A DNA stretch of 64,000 nucleotides from an uncultured Coriobacteriales bacterium (GTDB taxonomy: Bacteria > Actinomycetota > Coriobacteriia > Coriobacteriales > UMGS124), in contig CAKUFZ010000010.1 of assembly GCA_934654475.1 (NCBI GenBank), positions 1 to 64,000 on the forward strand. The letters run 5' to 3'. A program made the translations under genes and the position numbers. Under the pieces are notes generated by a model. It had not been told where the DNA came from, searched no databases, and worked only from the letters and a program-made list of their open reading frames with translations. Of this stretch, positions 44,775 to 53,626 are shown piece by piece; the first letter of the stretch is position 1, and the number at the start of each line of letters is the position of its first letter.

Positions 44775-47700
44775 TTACCCGCGCTTGGCGCGCAGCTTGA
44801 GCACGATGCCGGCGGCCACGGCCAGGATGCCGCCGGAGGCGAGCATGGCGGCGAGGACGGGGCTCGGCGAGGGGTCGGCGGTCTTCGCGACCTCGGCGCC
44901 GGTGACGTTTACGTGCGCGGTCACCGCGACGCCTGCGGCCGCGCCCTTCACGTCAAAGGTGCCTGCCTTGGCGTAGAGGGCGGGGTCGACGGCGTTCCAG
45001 CTGATGGGCTCGGTGGTGGTCTTGCCGTTGCTCCAGGTCACCCGTGCGGTGGTGGGAAGCGTGGGTGCGACTCCCTCGGTGGTGGAGATGACGCTGTTGT
45101 CGAGCACCGCACGCACTGCCGTGAGCGCGGTGACGGTCACATGGGCCGTTGCCTGGACGTTGGACGCGGTGGCGATGGTGCCTGTGACGTCGAACGACCC
45201 GGCCTGCGCGTAGGCGCTGGCAGACACCGCGTTCCAGCTGACGACCTCCTTCGTGGTTGTGCCGTCGCTCCAGGTGACTTCGACGCTGGCGGGGAGCTGC
45301 GGGGCGACGCCGGCCGTGGTGGTGACGTCCACGGCCTTCGTGGAAACGGCCGTCGCAGTGGCTGCCGCGGCCTTCACGGTGACTTTGCAGCTCACGCCCT
45401 GGCCGGTGGAGCTCACCTTGCCGCTTGCGGTGAACGTGCCGGCGTTCTCGTAGAACGAAGGATTGATGGCATCCCAGGTCACAGCCTCGTCGGTGACGTC
45501 GCCGTTGCTCCAGGTGACGCGCGCGGTTGCGGGCAGGGTGGGGGCGGTCTTTGCGGTCGTGGACACGCCGGCGGGCTGCTCGACGGCCGTTGCGGTGGCG
45601 GGGCTCACGATGACGCGCACGCTGACGTCTGCCTTGCCGTTCGCGGTGCCCTCGCCAGAGCCGGGCGTGGCGCTCACGGTACCATGCACGCTGAACTCTC
45701 CACCTGCACGCACCTTGTAGGAAGCCTCGTCCACGGCATCCCAGGCAATGGTGCCTGTGCTCGTGCTGCTATCGCTCCAGGTGACTTCGACCTGGCCGGG
45801 AAGCGCCGGGGCCGTGCCGGAGGGCGTGGTGACGTCGGCGATGGGGGACACGCTGGCAATGGTGAGGTCGGAAGCAGCCACGGTTACCTGCACGCCGACT
45901 CGGGCATCGCCGGCAGAGGGAACCGTACCCGTGACGGTGAAGATGCCTGCTTTCTCATAGCTGGCGGGATCGATGGCGTCCCACGTGATGCTCTCCTGTG
46001 TGGTATTGCCATCCTCCCAGGTCACCTGCACAGTTTCGGGCAACTGGGGCGCGACGCCCGCCTGGGTGGACACGCCGGCGAGCTCACCTACACTCTGCAC
46101 GCCGGGCTGCACGACGCTTACCGTAAGCGACACGGTCTCGTCGGTGCCTTCCACCGTGCCCGTGAGCGTGACGTCGCCGGCGAAGTCCCAGGGACCCTTG
46201 CCGTCCTGCGTGAGGCCGAGCAGGGGCTGCCACTCAACCGGCTCGTCGGTGACGTCGCCGTTGCTCCAGGTGGCCTTCACGGTCACGGGAAGCGTGGGCT
46301 CATGGCCGACGAAGGTGGTGATGGGTTCGGGATCCTCAAGTGCCGTGATGGTCGCGGGGGTCACGGTGACGTGCGCCACCGCATGGCCCGCCGCGCCCTC
46401 GACCGTGCCCGTCACGTCGAACGTACCGCCCGCGCGTGAGCTGTACTGCGAGGCGTCCACGGCGTTCCAGGTTACGTTCACCGCGCTCATGGTGTCATCG
46501 GACATGGTGGCGTTCACCGTCTCGGGCAGCTCAGGTGCGACGCCGCAGGGCGTGGTGACGTTGACGTCTTCGAGCGAGACAATCGTGGGGGCAGGCTTTG
46601 CCTTGACGGTGACGTCCACCGTCGTGGTGAGGCCCGTGTCGCCCACGGTGCCGCTCACCTGGAAGCTGCCGCCGTCGGCATAGAGCGCGGGATCAATATC
46701 GTCCCAGGTCACAGCCTCTTGCGTGGGGTCGCCCTTGCTCCAATAGACGGTGACGGTCGCGGGCAGCTCGGGCGCCACGCCGGCCTCGGTCTCAACGGGT
46801 TCGGCGGCTCCGCAGCCTGTGACCCAGGGCGCCACGTAGTCGGCGTAGGCGGTCAGCGTCACCTGCGTGTCGGCGTCCACCAGGGTGTCGGCCGCGGGGT
46901 CCTGATCGTACACGACGCCGTTCATCGAGGGGTCGGAGGCCTCGTCTGCGGTGAGGACGTCTCCGACCACCAGGCCAGCCGCCTCGAGTGCGGCGCGGGC
47001 ATCTTCAAACGTCATGCCGGTCACATTCGGCGTGCTGACCTGCTGCGCGGCGACCGTGAGGTCGATCGAGGCAAGGGGCTCTGCCCCGTCCGCAGCGCGT
47101 ACGCTGACGGTGGCCGAGCCGCTGCCCACAGCGCTCACCAGGCCGCTGCCGTCGACCGTGACGACAGACTCGTCGCTGCTCGTCCAGGCAAGTTGCGCCG
47201 CCGGGGCGCAGGTGCCGCCTTGGGCGCTCGTGAGGTTAAGGCCCAGCTGGAGCGTCTGCCCGGCCGTGAGGGTGCCGTCCCAGTCCTGGGGCGTGGTGAT
47301 GCCTGCCGCAAGGCCGTCCGCCTCGACGTTGATTTGGGCGACGCACTCGCCGTCGGTCTGCACCGCCGCGGAGTCACTGGCGGCATTGGAGAACTCGCCG
47401 GTAAGATAGACGCCCCCGTCGGCGGCAATGAACGACCCGAGTCCGACATGGGTGTAATCGTCGCTGATAAGTGCGGCATAGTGACCGAAGTCGGCCTCAG
47501 AAACGCTCGTGTCGCCGTTCAGGTAGCGCTCGTAGGCGTCCTTTTCGGCGTACCAGAGCTCGAGGGCCGAGGCGGTGTCGGCTGCTTGGGCGAGGTTCTC
47601 GGCCAGAACGGTGGGATTTGCACCGGCAACGAGGGGCCCGTTGGTGTCGAGCACGGTGCCGCTTCCGTCGGGACGGTTGTGCGAGAAGCTGTACGAGGCC

Positions 47701-48179
47701 TCGACTGCACGGACCTGCGCCATCTGCTCGAGGCCGGTGCTCCAGGTGAGGGGTGTGCCCGTCACCGCAGCGCCGCTCTCGTAGTCTACGAGGCCCTCCG
47801 CAGCGGCTTCGGCGCGAATCTCGTTGATGCGCGTGAGGAGTGCCTCGGCCTGCGTGGTGTCAAAGGAGCCCGGCACGCTCAGCGCAAGGCACGGCTTGCT
47901 CGCTGTGGTTGCAGGGGCGCTGGACACGGCCGAGAACGTCGGGGCGTCCTGCGTGCCCGCATCGGCCGCGTCGGCCGGCGCGCCGTCGCCGAGCGTGTCT
48001 GTGCCGGTATCGGCCACGTCGGAGTACGACACGTCGCTGGTGACGGTGTCGTAGGTGGCGTCTTCGGCGAGGGCGGGATAGGGTTGAGTGGCGATGCCGG
48101 CCGCGAGTGCTCCGGCCGCGATGATGGCGCCGGCTCCTGCGGATGCGAGCATCCGGCGTGTAGTCTGAGAGGCGTTCAT
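44775..48179 (-). CDS. Large surface protein: CAP, Ig-like and PASTA domains
   Basis: 1134 residues from ATG 48179. Tat-like signal TTRRMLASAGAGAIIAAGAL. About residues 105-275: a CAP/SCP-like domain (LLTRINEIRAEAAAEGLVDY; YSFSHNRPDG; VLAENLAQA). About 275-375: a group-2 Ig-like domain. About 380-450: one PASTA-like domain (NVTGMTFEDARAALEAAGL). Then eight group-4 Ig-like repeats of ~78 residues (pattern LPxTVxVTWxxGxxxxxxxx, followed by W(D/N)A(I/V)(D/N)). The C-terminus is a single membrane helix and a basic tail (LKLRAKRG) preceded by VAKTADPSP, not an LPxTG box, so anchoring is probably by the helix. Likely cell-wall or adhesion related. Confidence 0.88.
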   Translation of the reverse strand: MNASQTTRRMLASAGAGAIIAAGALAAGIATQPYPALAEDATYDTVTSDVSYSDVADTGTDTLGDGAPADAADAGTQDAPTFSAVSSAPATTASKPCLALSVPGSFDTTQAEALLTRINEIRAEAAAEGLVDYESGAAVTGTPLTWSTGLEQMAQVRAVEASYSFSHNRPDGSGTVLDTNGPLVAGANPTVLAENLAQAADTASALELWYAEKDAYERYLNGDTSVSEADFGHYAALISDDYTHVGLGSFIAADGGVYLTGEFSNAASDSAAVQTDGECVAQINVEADGLAAGITTPQDWDGTLTAGQTLQLGLNLTSAQGGTCAPAAQLAWTSSDESVVTVDGSGLVSAVGSGSATVSVRAADGAEPLASIDLTVAAQQVSTPNVTGMTFEDARAALEAAGLVVGDVLTADEASDPSMNGVVYDQDPAADTLVDADTQVTLTAYADYVAPWVTGCGAAEPVETEAGVAPELPATVTVYWSKGDPTQEAVTWDDIDPALYADGGSFQVSGTVGDTGLTTTVDVTVKAKPAPTIVSLEDVNVTTPCGVAPELPETVNATMSDDTMSAVNVTWNAVDASQYSSRAGGTFDVTGTVEGAAGHAVAHVTVTPATITALEDPEPITTFVGHEPTLPVTVKATWSNGDVTDEPVEWQPLLGLTQDGKGPWDFAGDVTLTGTVEGTDETVSLTVSVVQPGVQSVGELAGVSTQAGVAPQLPETVQVTWEDGNTTQESITWDAIDPASYEKAGIFTVTGTVPSAGDARVGVQVTVAASDLTIASVSPIADVTTPSGTAPALPGQVEVTWSDSSTSTGTIAWDAVDEASYKVRAGGEFSVHGTVSATPGSGEGTANGKADVSVRVIVSPATATAVEQPAGVSTTAKTAPTLPATARVTWSNGDVTDEAVTWDAINPSFYENAGTFTASGKVSSTGQGVSCKVTVKAAAATATAVSTKAVDVTTTAGVAPQLPASVEVTWSDGTTTKEVVSWNAVSASAYAQAGSFDVTGTIATASNVQATAHVTVTALTAVRAVLDNSVISTTEGVAPTLPTTARVTWSNGKTTTEPISWNAVDPALYAKAGTFDVKGAAAGVAVTAHVNVTGAEVAKTADPSPSPVLAAMLASGGILAVAAGIVLKLRAKRG

Positions 48180-48727
48180 GGGACCCCCTTCTTGTCATGC
48201 TCCGCCAGGTGTCTGCGGGGCGCGGTCCGTTTGCTTCCTTCTGCCCCAGTATAGAGGCCGCGATGTGTCGCAAACGAGGAACACACACGGCATATCTAAG
48301 GCCTTGCAATACTTAAAGACGCATCGGAGACGGGTCACGTCACAACATTCTGCAAAAAAGTTCCTGCCTGCCTCGTTGTGCGTCCTGTCCGAAGGGTCGG
48401 CGCCGGCGTTTGGATTGGGTTGCCATAGCGTTTTGTTGGTGCGCGGCATGGTGCGAACGCGGGAGCGCGACCGTTCAAAATGACCCAGTGAGCATCGCCA
48501 GATTGGGTGATGCGGGTCGCGCTGGTGCGGTTTTTGTTGGCGGCGCAGTGCTTCATTTTTGGATAAAGCATATCGAAATAGCAGCTAAATAGCCTAATTT
48601 GAAAACACCAAGATGGTTGATATCCGAGCGAAACCCTCTCTGCCATCATGAGTTCTGCCGATGCCTGGCAAAGGCACGCGATGCGATTGCGGGGAGCGTC
48701 GCAGCAGGTTAAAGGGGGCCGAAGGCA
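48180..48727. other. 548-bp intergenic region, no gene seen
   Basis: Between the divergent surface-protein and short LysR genes. The right half is AT-richer (around 48540-48610). I see no ribosome site with a credible frame, no dyad and no repeat. Confidence 0.4.
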
Positions 48728-49222
48728 ATGGACACTGAATATATACGCGAGTACGTGCGGGTTGCGTCTGAGGGAAGCATGACCAAAGCCGCCTCCCGGC
48801 TCAATATCTCTCAGCCTGGGCTGAGCAAGCACATGGTGGCCTTGGAGAAATGCGTGGGGGGAGAGCTGCTGCAGCGCAGCAGCACCGGAGTCACGCCCAC
48901 GCCGCTGGGCCGGGCGTTTCTCGAGAAGGCGTATGACATCCTGCGCGTCTACGACGGCGCGATGGACTACATGGCGAAGATGCGCGATTCCAAGCCGCTG
49001 CACCTGCGCGTGAACGCCTTGTCCGATTGTGCCTTAAGTGATGACCTGCTCTCTTCGGTCGACATGGAGCTGGGACAGTGCGGCTACAGCCTCGACCTCG
49101 ACGTGCAAGATATTCAGTATGCGCTGTACGCCCACTACCGCGAGGACACGGCAAACCCCGCGGTGCCTCTGGCGGTCGATGTGCTCAACAGGGCCGTCGA
49201 GCACATGGGAGCCGCTCAGTAG
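48728..49222 (+). pseudogene. Shortened LysR-family regulator, effector domain deleted
   Basis: 164 residues from ATG 48728. A complete LysR HTH and linker helix (YIREYVRVASEGSMTKAASR, ISQPGLSKHMVALEKCVGGE) run to about residue 100. A brief start of the effector domain (KPLHLRVNALSDCALSD) then jumps at about residue 130 to a typical LysR C-terminal end (YREDTANPAVPLAVDVLNRA). Normal LysR proteins are ~300 residues, so roughly 130-150 residues are missing in frame. Convergent with the FMN flavoprotein at 49396. It may be a dead gene or a ligand-blind dimeric repressor. Confidence 0.7.
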
Positions 49223-49332
49223 CACGACGGGCGCGCGCACGACGGGAAGTGCCAGCCCGCGCGGGGGAGTCCGAGGCGGCCCGGAGAGACCTGGAGAAAT
49301 CTGGAGAAACCAGAAGAGACCCGGAGAAACGA

Positions 49333-49370
49333 AAAGGGGGCGTCGCGCGAGTTGCGCGGCGCCCCCTTCT
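49333..49370 (-). terminator. Terminator of the flavoprotein gene at 49396
   Basis: AAGGGGGCGtCGCGC / GCGCGgCGCCCCCTT, with A-rich sequence on the left that gives T's on the minus strand. Confidence 0.85.
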
Positions 49371-49395
49371 TGCATACCTACTTTGAGCTGCGAGA

Positions 49396-51279
49396 TTAGG
49401 CGCTCAGGTCGGTGTTGATGGAGTCGGCCATGATGTAGCCGAAGGTCATTGCGGCGTCGAAGCCCATCTTGTAGTTGCAGCCGTCCTTCTCCTCGATGGA
49501 GCCGCAGACGTCGCCGGCAGCGTAGAGGTTGGGGATGGCGCTGCCGTCCTCGCGCAGCACGTGATCGGCCGTGTCGATGGCAAGGCCGCCCGTGGTGAGG
49601 TAGAAGGTGGGCATGACGGAGATGGCGTAGACGCCCGTGCGGGTGTCGATGAAGGGGACAACCTTGCGGCCCCACTCGTCGGGCTCACCGGTGAGGGAGA
49701 CCTCGTTGTTCTTCTCGATCGTGGCGGCCAGGTTGGGGAGGTTCAGAGCCTCGGCGGCCTCCTCGACGGTGTCGAAGTGCTGGACGAGGCCACGGTCAAA
49801 GACAGCCTCGTAGGTGTCGAATGCCCACGTGTCGTTCTTCTTGGTGGTGACGGCGGCAGACTCGTCGAAGATGTGGTAGAACTTGCCGCCATTGGACTCG
49901 TCGAGCAGGGCAGCGGCCTGCATGCCGTGGTTGTTCGAGGTGATGTTGCCGAACTGGTCGCCGTTGGCGTTGACCATGATGCCGGGCGTGGTCTGATAGA
50001 GGAACGCGAGCTCGAAGAAGGAGCCGTCAGAGCCGTCGGTGGACAGGTAGGCGCCCAGGTCGCGGTCCATGCACTCGACGTAGCCGCCGGCGGCCACGCC
50101 CATCTCGATGCCCTCGCCCGTGGAGCAGGGCGAGCAGTTGAACACGTGACCGGCGTACTTGGGGCTGTACTGGGCGATCATGTCCTGGTTGGCGCCGTAA
50201 CCGCCCGTGGCGAGCACGATTGCGCGGCCGCTCACGGTGTAGGTGCTGCCGTCCTCGCCCTCGGCGTTGACGCCCGTCACTGCGCCGGACTCGTCCTGTA
50301 CGAGCGAGGTGGCCTTGACGCCGTAGAAGATCTGGCCGCCCAGAGCGCCCACGCGGTCAACGAGGAACTCCATGGCGAAGCCGCAGCCGCCCTCGTAGCA
50401 GCCGGGGGCCAGGTAGGGGGTGATGCCGTAGGCCTTGTTCACGCCCATGGTGTAGAAGCCCACGCCGATGGAGTGCAGCCAGTCAACGAGCTGGCCGGAG
50501 GTGTGGTACATGGTGGTCTGGAAGGGCATGGCGCCGTCATGCGTGTCATGGTCGGGGTTGATGTAGTTGGCAAGCAGGCCGAGCATGGCGTCGACGTTGT
50601 ACAGGGGGCTGTCCTCGAAACGGCCGCAGGCGTAGTTGGCCTGGAGCTGCGAGCCGGCAGCGGCAACACCACCGTAGGTCATGCCCATGGAGCCACCGGG
50701 GATGTCCTGCTTCTCGAGCAGGGTCACGCTGTAGCCCATCTCGAGCAGGCGCGTGGCGCAGATGAGGCCCGAGGTACCAGCACCGACGATGACGACGTCC
50801 TGGGACTCGGGGAACTCAGGAGCGACGAACGAGGAGGGAGCGGGAGCGCAGAAGTCGACCTTGGGGTCGCCGCCGGCGTCGGAGATGGCCTGGCGCACGG
50901 CGCTCTTGATGGCCATGGAGGTGAGGGTGGCACCGCTCATGGCGTCAACCTCGACGCTCTGGGCGGCAACGATGCGGCCGGGCAGGACCTCGCAGGGATA
51001 GGTGCCCACGCCGGTGGTCTCGTCGTTGCGCAGTACGCGGCAGTTGGCGATGGCGCCGCCGGCGAAGGTGGTCTCAACATAGATATAGTTCTCGTGGCCC
51101 AGCCAAGAGGTGACGTACTTGCCGTCCTGCACGCCAGCGGCGGGGGCGGCGGTCTCCTCGGTAGCGGCCTCGCCCTCGGCGGGCTTGGCCTCCTCAGCGA
51201 ATGCCGGCACGGCGGCAAGCATGCTGGCGGCGGCGACGCCGGCGGTGGTCTTCACGAAGTTGCGGCGGTTCATTTCCAT
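49396..51279 (-). CDS. Tat-exported flavoprotein with N-terminal FMN-binding domain
   Basis: 627 residues from ATG 51279 (AAGGAGGAG upstream). Tat signal MNRRNFVKTTAGVAAASMLA, then a Glu/Ala-rich linker. FMN-binding domain at ~50-135 with flavinylation motif DAMSGATLTS (SGAT at 115-118). FAD Rossmann DVVIVGAGTSGLICATRLLE at about 159-178. C-terminal FAD block PNLYAAGDVCGSIEEKDGCN, an unusual Cys-bearing variant. Architecture matches urocanate/fumarate-reductase-like enzymes with a covalent FMN relay. Divergent from the LuxR gene at 51615. Confidence 0.92.
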   Translation of the reverse strand: MEMNRRNFVKTTAGVAAASMLAAVPAFAEEAKPAEGEAATEETAAPAAGVQDGKYVTSWLGHENYIYVETTFAGGAIANCRVLRNDETTGVGTYPCEVLPGRIVAAQSVEVDAMSGATLTSMAIKSAVRQAISDAGGDPKVDFCAPAPSSFVAPEFPESQDVVIVGAGTSGLICATRLLEMGYSVTLLEKQDIPGGSMGMTYGGVAAAGSQLQANYACGRFEDSPLYNVDAMLGLLANYINPDHDTHDGAMPFQTTMYHTSGQLVDWLHSIGVGFYTMGVNKAYGITPYLAPGCYEGGCGFAMEFLVDRVGALGGQIFYGVKATSLVQDESGAVTGVNAEGEDGSTYTVSGRAIVLATGGYGANQDMIAQYSPKYAGHVFNCSPCSTGEGIEMGVAAGGYVECMDRDLGAYLSTDGSDGSFFELAFLYQTTPGIMVNANGDQFGNITSNNHGMQAAALLDESNGGKFYHIFDESAAVTTKKNDTWAFDTYEAVFDRGLVQHFDTVEEAAEALNLPNLAATIEKNNEVSLTGEPDEWGRKVVPFIDTRTGVYAISVMPTFYLTTGGLAIDTADHVLREDGSAIPNLYAAGDVCGSIEEKDGCNYKMGFDAAMTFGYIMADSINTDLSA

Positions 51280-51614
51280 GGTGCTCCTCCTTGTTTTTCA
51301 GCGACCCTGTGGTGCGCTGTTGCATCTCAAGGTATGGCACCCGGCGGCTTCAGATGCATCACCGATAATCGGTTAGGGTTATGTTCTTCCTGGTAGATGC
51401 TAGGGTAGTGTAGGGTAAAATTTTTTCGGGGCACCTGACGCGGGGCCTTTCGCGGCCAGGGCCAAGCAGTGTGAGCGCGACCGCGTCTAGCTCGCGAAGT
51501 GACGGGGCCACCGTCGGCGGCCGATGTGGCCCGCTTTGAAATACGTCGAGGCACGTGCCATCGGGAATCAGGTATTATGGGCATACCACTGGATGACGGG
51601 CGAAGGGGGCGCGG
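51280..51614. promoter_or_regulatory. Divergent intergenic region, FMN flavoprotein / LuxR
   Basis: 335 bp. Contains the odd palindrome CCGAT-A-ATCGG (51362-51372) and, just upstream of it relative to the flavoprotein, CCTGGTAGATG (51389) followed by repeated TAGGGTA. Both are candidate control sites. Confidence 0.5.
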
Positions 51615-53264
51615 GTGTCGAAAAGCGTGCGCACAACGGCGCTGCTTGCTGCGGGCTACGGCCTGGCGCGCGCAGTGACGTCCAATGCCTACATCACGGC
51701 TTTCGGGGCCGAGGCGGGTACAAGCCACGGTTTCGTGGCGCAGACCTCCTTCTCGCTCATTACCAATATTGTCGGTGCCTTCGCCACGCTGGTGCTTGTC
51801 GCCTTCGTGCTGGCCGGGTTTGCGCACGGGGGTTCCCGTGACGTGCGCCGGCCGTTTTCGTTTGTGGGTGGGTACGTTCCGCCCGCCTCGTTTGTATGCT
51901 CGGCAGTTGTCATGCTCGCGGGGTATATCGCCGGCGCTTCGGGTCTGCTTTCCTCGCTCGATCCCGGCGTGGGCTCGCTCGTGTGTGGGCTGATATATGC
52001 GGTGGGCTCGGCGGTCATGACGCTTGCTTGGTTCGAGCCGTTCGTGTTCGAACCAAACGTGCGCGTTGCTGTGCGCGGCCTTGTCTGCGGCTTTCTCGTG
52101 CAGGCGGCGGGGTATTTTGCGCTCTCATATGTAGGCGGATGGGCGCTGTTCGCCGCGGCGTTTGTCGCGCTTGCGCTGTCGGGGGCCGTGCATTGGTGCC
52201 TTGTGCGTGAGATAAGCGCGGAGGCGGACGCAGGCCGCGAGGAGAGCGGAGCTGCCGTTGTGGCTGGCGGCGATGCCCTTGCTGCAGGTGTGCAGGGCGC
52301 GGCTCCCGGCGGGATGCGCGAGGTGCTCTCCCTGCTGAAAAAGACGCTGCACGGCTACTTCAGCTCGTTTCTCTGCATATTTGTGCTGACGGCCGTGGTG
52401 GGCCTGCTGCACACCTCGGTTATCGGCAGCACGTTCGAGCCTGTGGTGGGGGCCGTCCCTATGGCCGAGGCGCTTGTTTTGGCCGCCGTGCTGCTTGCTG
52501 CGGTGGTTCTGCTCTCGCGCCGCGTGCCCGAGACGTCCACCGTGTACCGGGTGCTGTTCCCGTTCATGCTCGTGGCGCTGTCCGCCCTGCCGTTTATCCC
52601 GGGGGCGTTCGGCCACTATGCCGGCATGGTCATGGTGGTGTGCTACGACCTGGTAGGCATGGCGTTCGTGCTGTTCCTTGTGGAGACGGCCCGCCGCGTG
52701 CCGGTGCCGTCCGTGGCGCTCATGGGCGTGTACCAGGTGGGAACGCAACTGTCGCTTGTGGTGGGACTCGCGCTGGGCATGGCGCTCAACGGACTCGAGG
52801 CGCGCGCTGCGGCCTCGTATGCCACCATCCTCATTCTTGTATGTATATATCTACTTGCAATGGTGCCGGCTGTCTTGCTGCGCCGCCGCGACAAGGGCGC
52901 GACTGCGGTCGTTTCGCCTGGGGCGAGCGGCGAGTCGGTTGCCGCTGATGGGGCGGCGCAGCCTGAGGGCACGGCGACGGTCGCCAGCGAGCAGGACTTC
53001 GAGCAGCAGCAGGAAGTACGCGGCCGCGTGGGTGCGCGCGTGGAGGAGTGGGCGGTCGAGCATGGCCTCACCGCGCGCGAGTCGCAGGTTCTCGTGCAAC
53101 TCGCCCGCGGTTGGAGCGCGAACGCCATTGCCGCCGATTTGGGCATTACTCAAAACACCGCGTGGGCGCATATCAAGCGCATTTACGTAAAGCTTGACGT
53201 TCACTCCAAGCAGGAGCTTATCGAATATATCGAGCGAGAAGTCATCGATCGCCCCGAGGCCTAA
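51615..53264 (+). CDS. Multi-pass membrane LuxR-family transcriptional regulator
   Basis: 549 residues from GTG 51615 (GGGGGCG upstream). Hydrophobic helices from about residue 8 to 425 with a hydrophilic loop near 205-235. A Gln/Glu-rich linker (ASEQDFEQQQEVRGRV) precedes the LuxR HTH: HGLTARESQVLVQLARGWSA, ITQNTAWAHIKRIYVKLDVH; the usual TVKTH is TAWAH here. It lies between two flavoprotein genes, divergent from 49396-51279 and 362 bp upstream of 53627-55642, and may control both. Confidence 0.87.
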   Translation: MSKSVRTTALLAAGYGLARAVTSNAYITAFGAEAGTSHGFVAQTSFSLITNIVGAFATLVLVAFVLAGFAHGGSRDVRRPFSFVGGYVPPASFVCSAVVMLAGYIAGASGLLSSLDPGVGSLVCGLIYAVGSAVMTLAWFEPFVFEPNVRVAVRGLVCGFLVQAAGYFALSYVGGWALFAAAFVALALSGAVHWCLVREISAEADAGREESGAAVVAGGDALAAGVQGAAPGGMREVLSLLKKTLHGYFSSFLCIFVLTAVVGLLHTSVIGSTFEPVVGAVPMAEALVLAAVLLAAVVLLSRRVPETSTVYRVLFPFMLVALSALPFIPGAFGHYAGMVMVVCYDLVGMAFVLFLVETARRVPVPSVALMGVYQVGTQLSLVVGLALGMALNGLEARAAASYATILILVCIYLLAMVPAVLLRRRDKGATAVVSPGASGESVAADGAAQPEGTATVASEQDFEQQQEVRGRVGARVEEWAVEHGLTARESQVLVQLARGWSANAIAADLGITQNTAWAHIKRIYVKLDVHSKQELIEYIEREVIDRPEA

Positions 53265-53626
53265 AAGTTTTTTGGCTGCGGGTAGACCTGCATTACGAAC
53301 TGACGCGAAATCCGCATCTTCCCAGCTCACGAGTGGGCAACACACATTTTGGGGGTAGGGTCGACCACCTTCGAAAGGCCTGGAAAAGGGCGTCTAACCA
53401 ATGCGTCGGTGATGCGCAAACAGGTTGCGCTGCGTATGGTTGTACCTAGGCATGGCCGCAAGGGGCGGCCGTGCGGGGGACAAACGCTTACAGGTATATG
53501 GCACGGGGCCAGGACGGGCAGACCCTTCCTGGGTTCCTGGACCAGGCGTGGCTGCGCCGGCGGTTGCCGTCGGGGCGGGCTGCGCGAGCCTGTAACGCGC
53601 TTGCCAATACGACCAAGGAGGTCACA
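53265..53626. promoter_or_regulatory. 362-bp region upstream of the third FMN flavoprotein
   Basis: Follows the LuxR stop on the same strand. No terminator hairpin is evident, so read-through from the LuxR gene is possible. The only clear signal is AAGGAGGT at 53614-53621 before the flavoprotein start. Confidence 0.4.

Noticed and set aside
49280..49332. Repeated CTGGAGAAA-like words before the 49333 terminator
   Set aside because: Short, imperfect purine-rich repeats in a non-coding tail; explained by low complexity.
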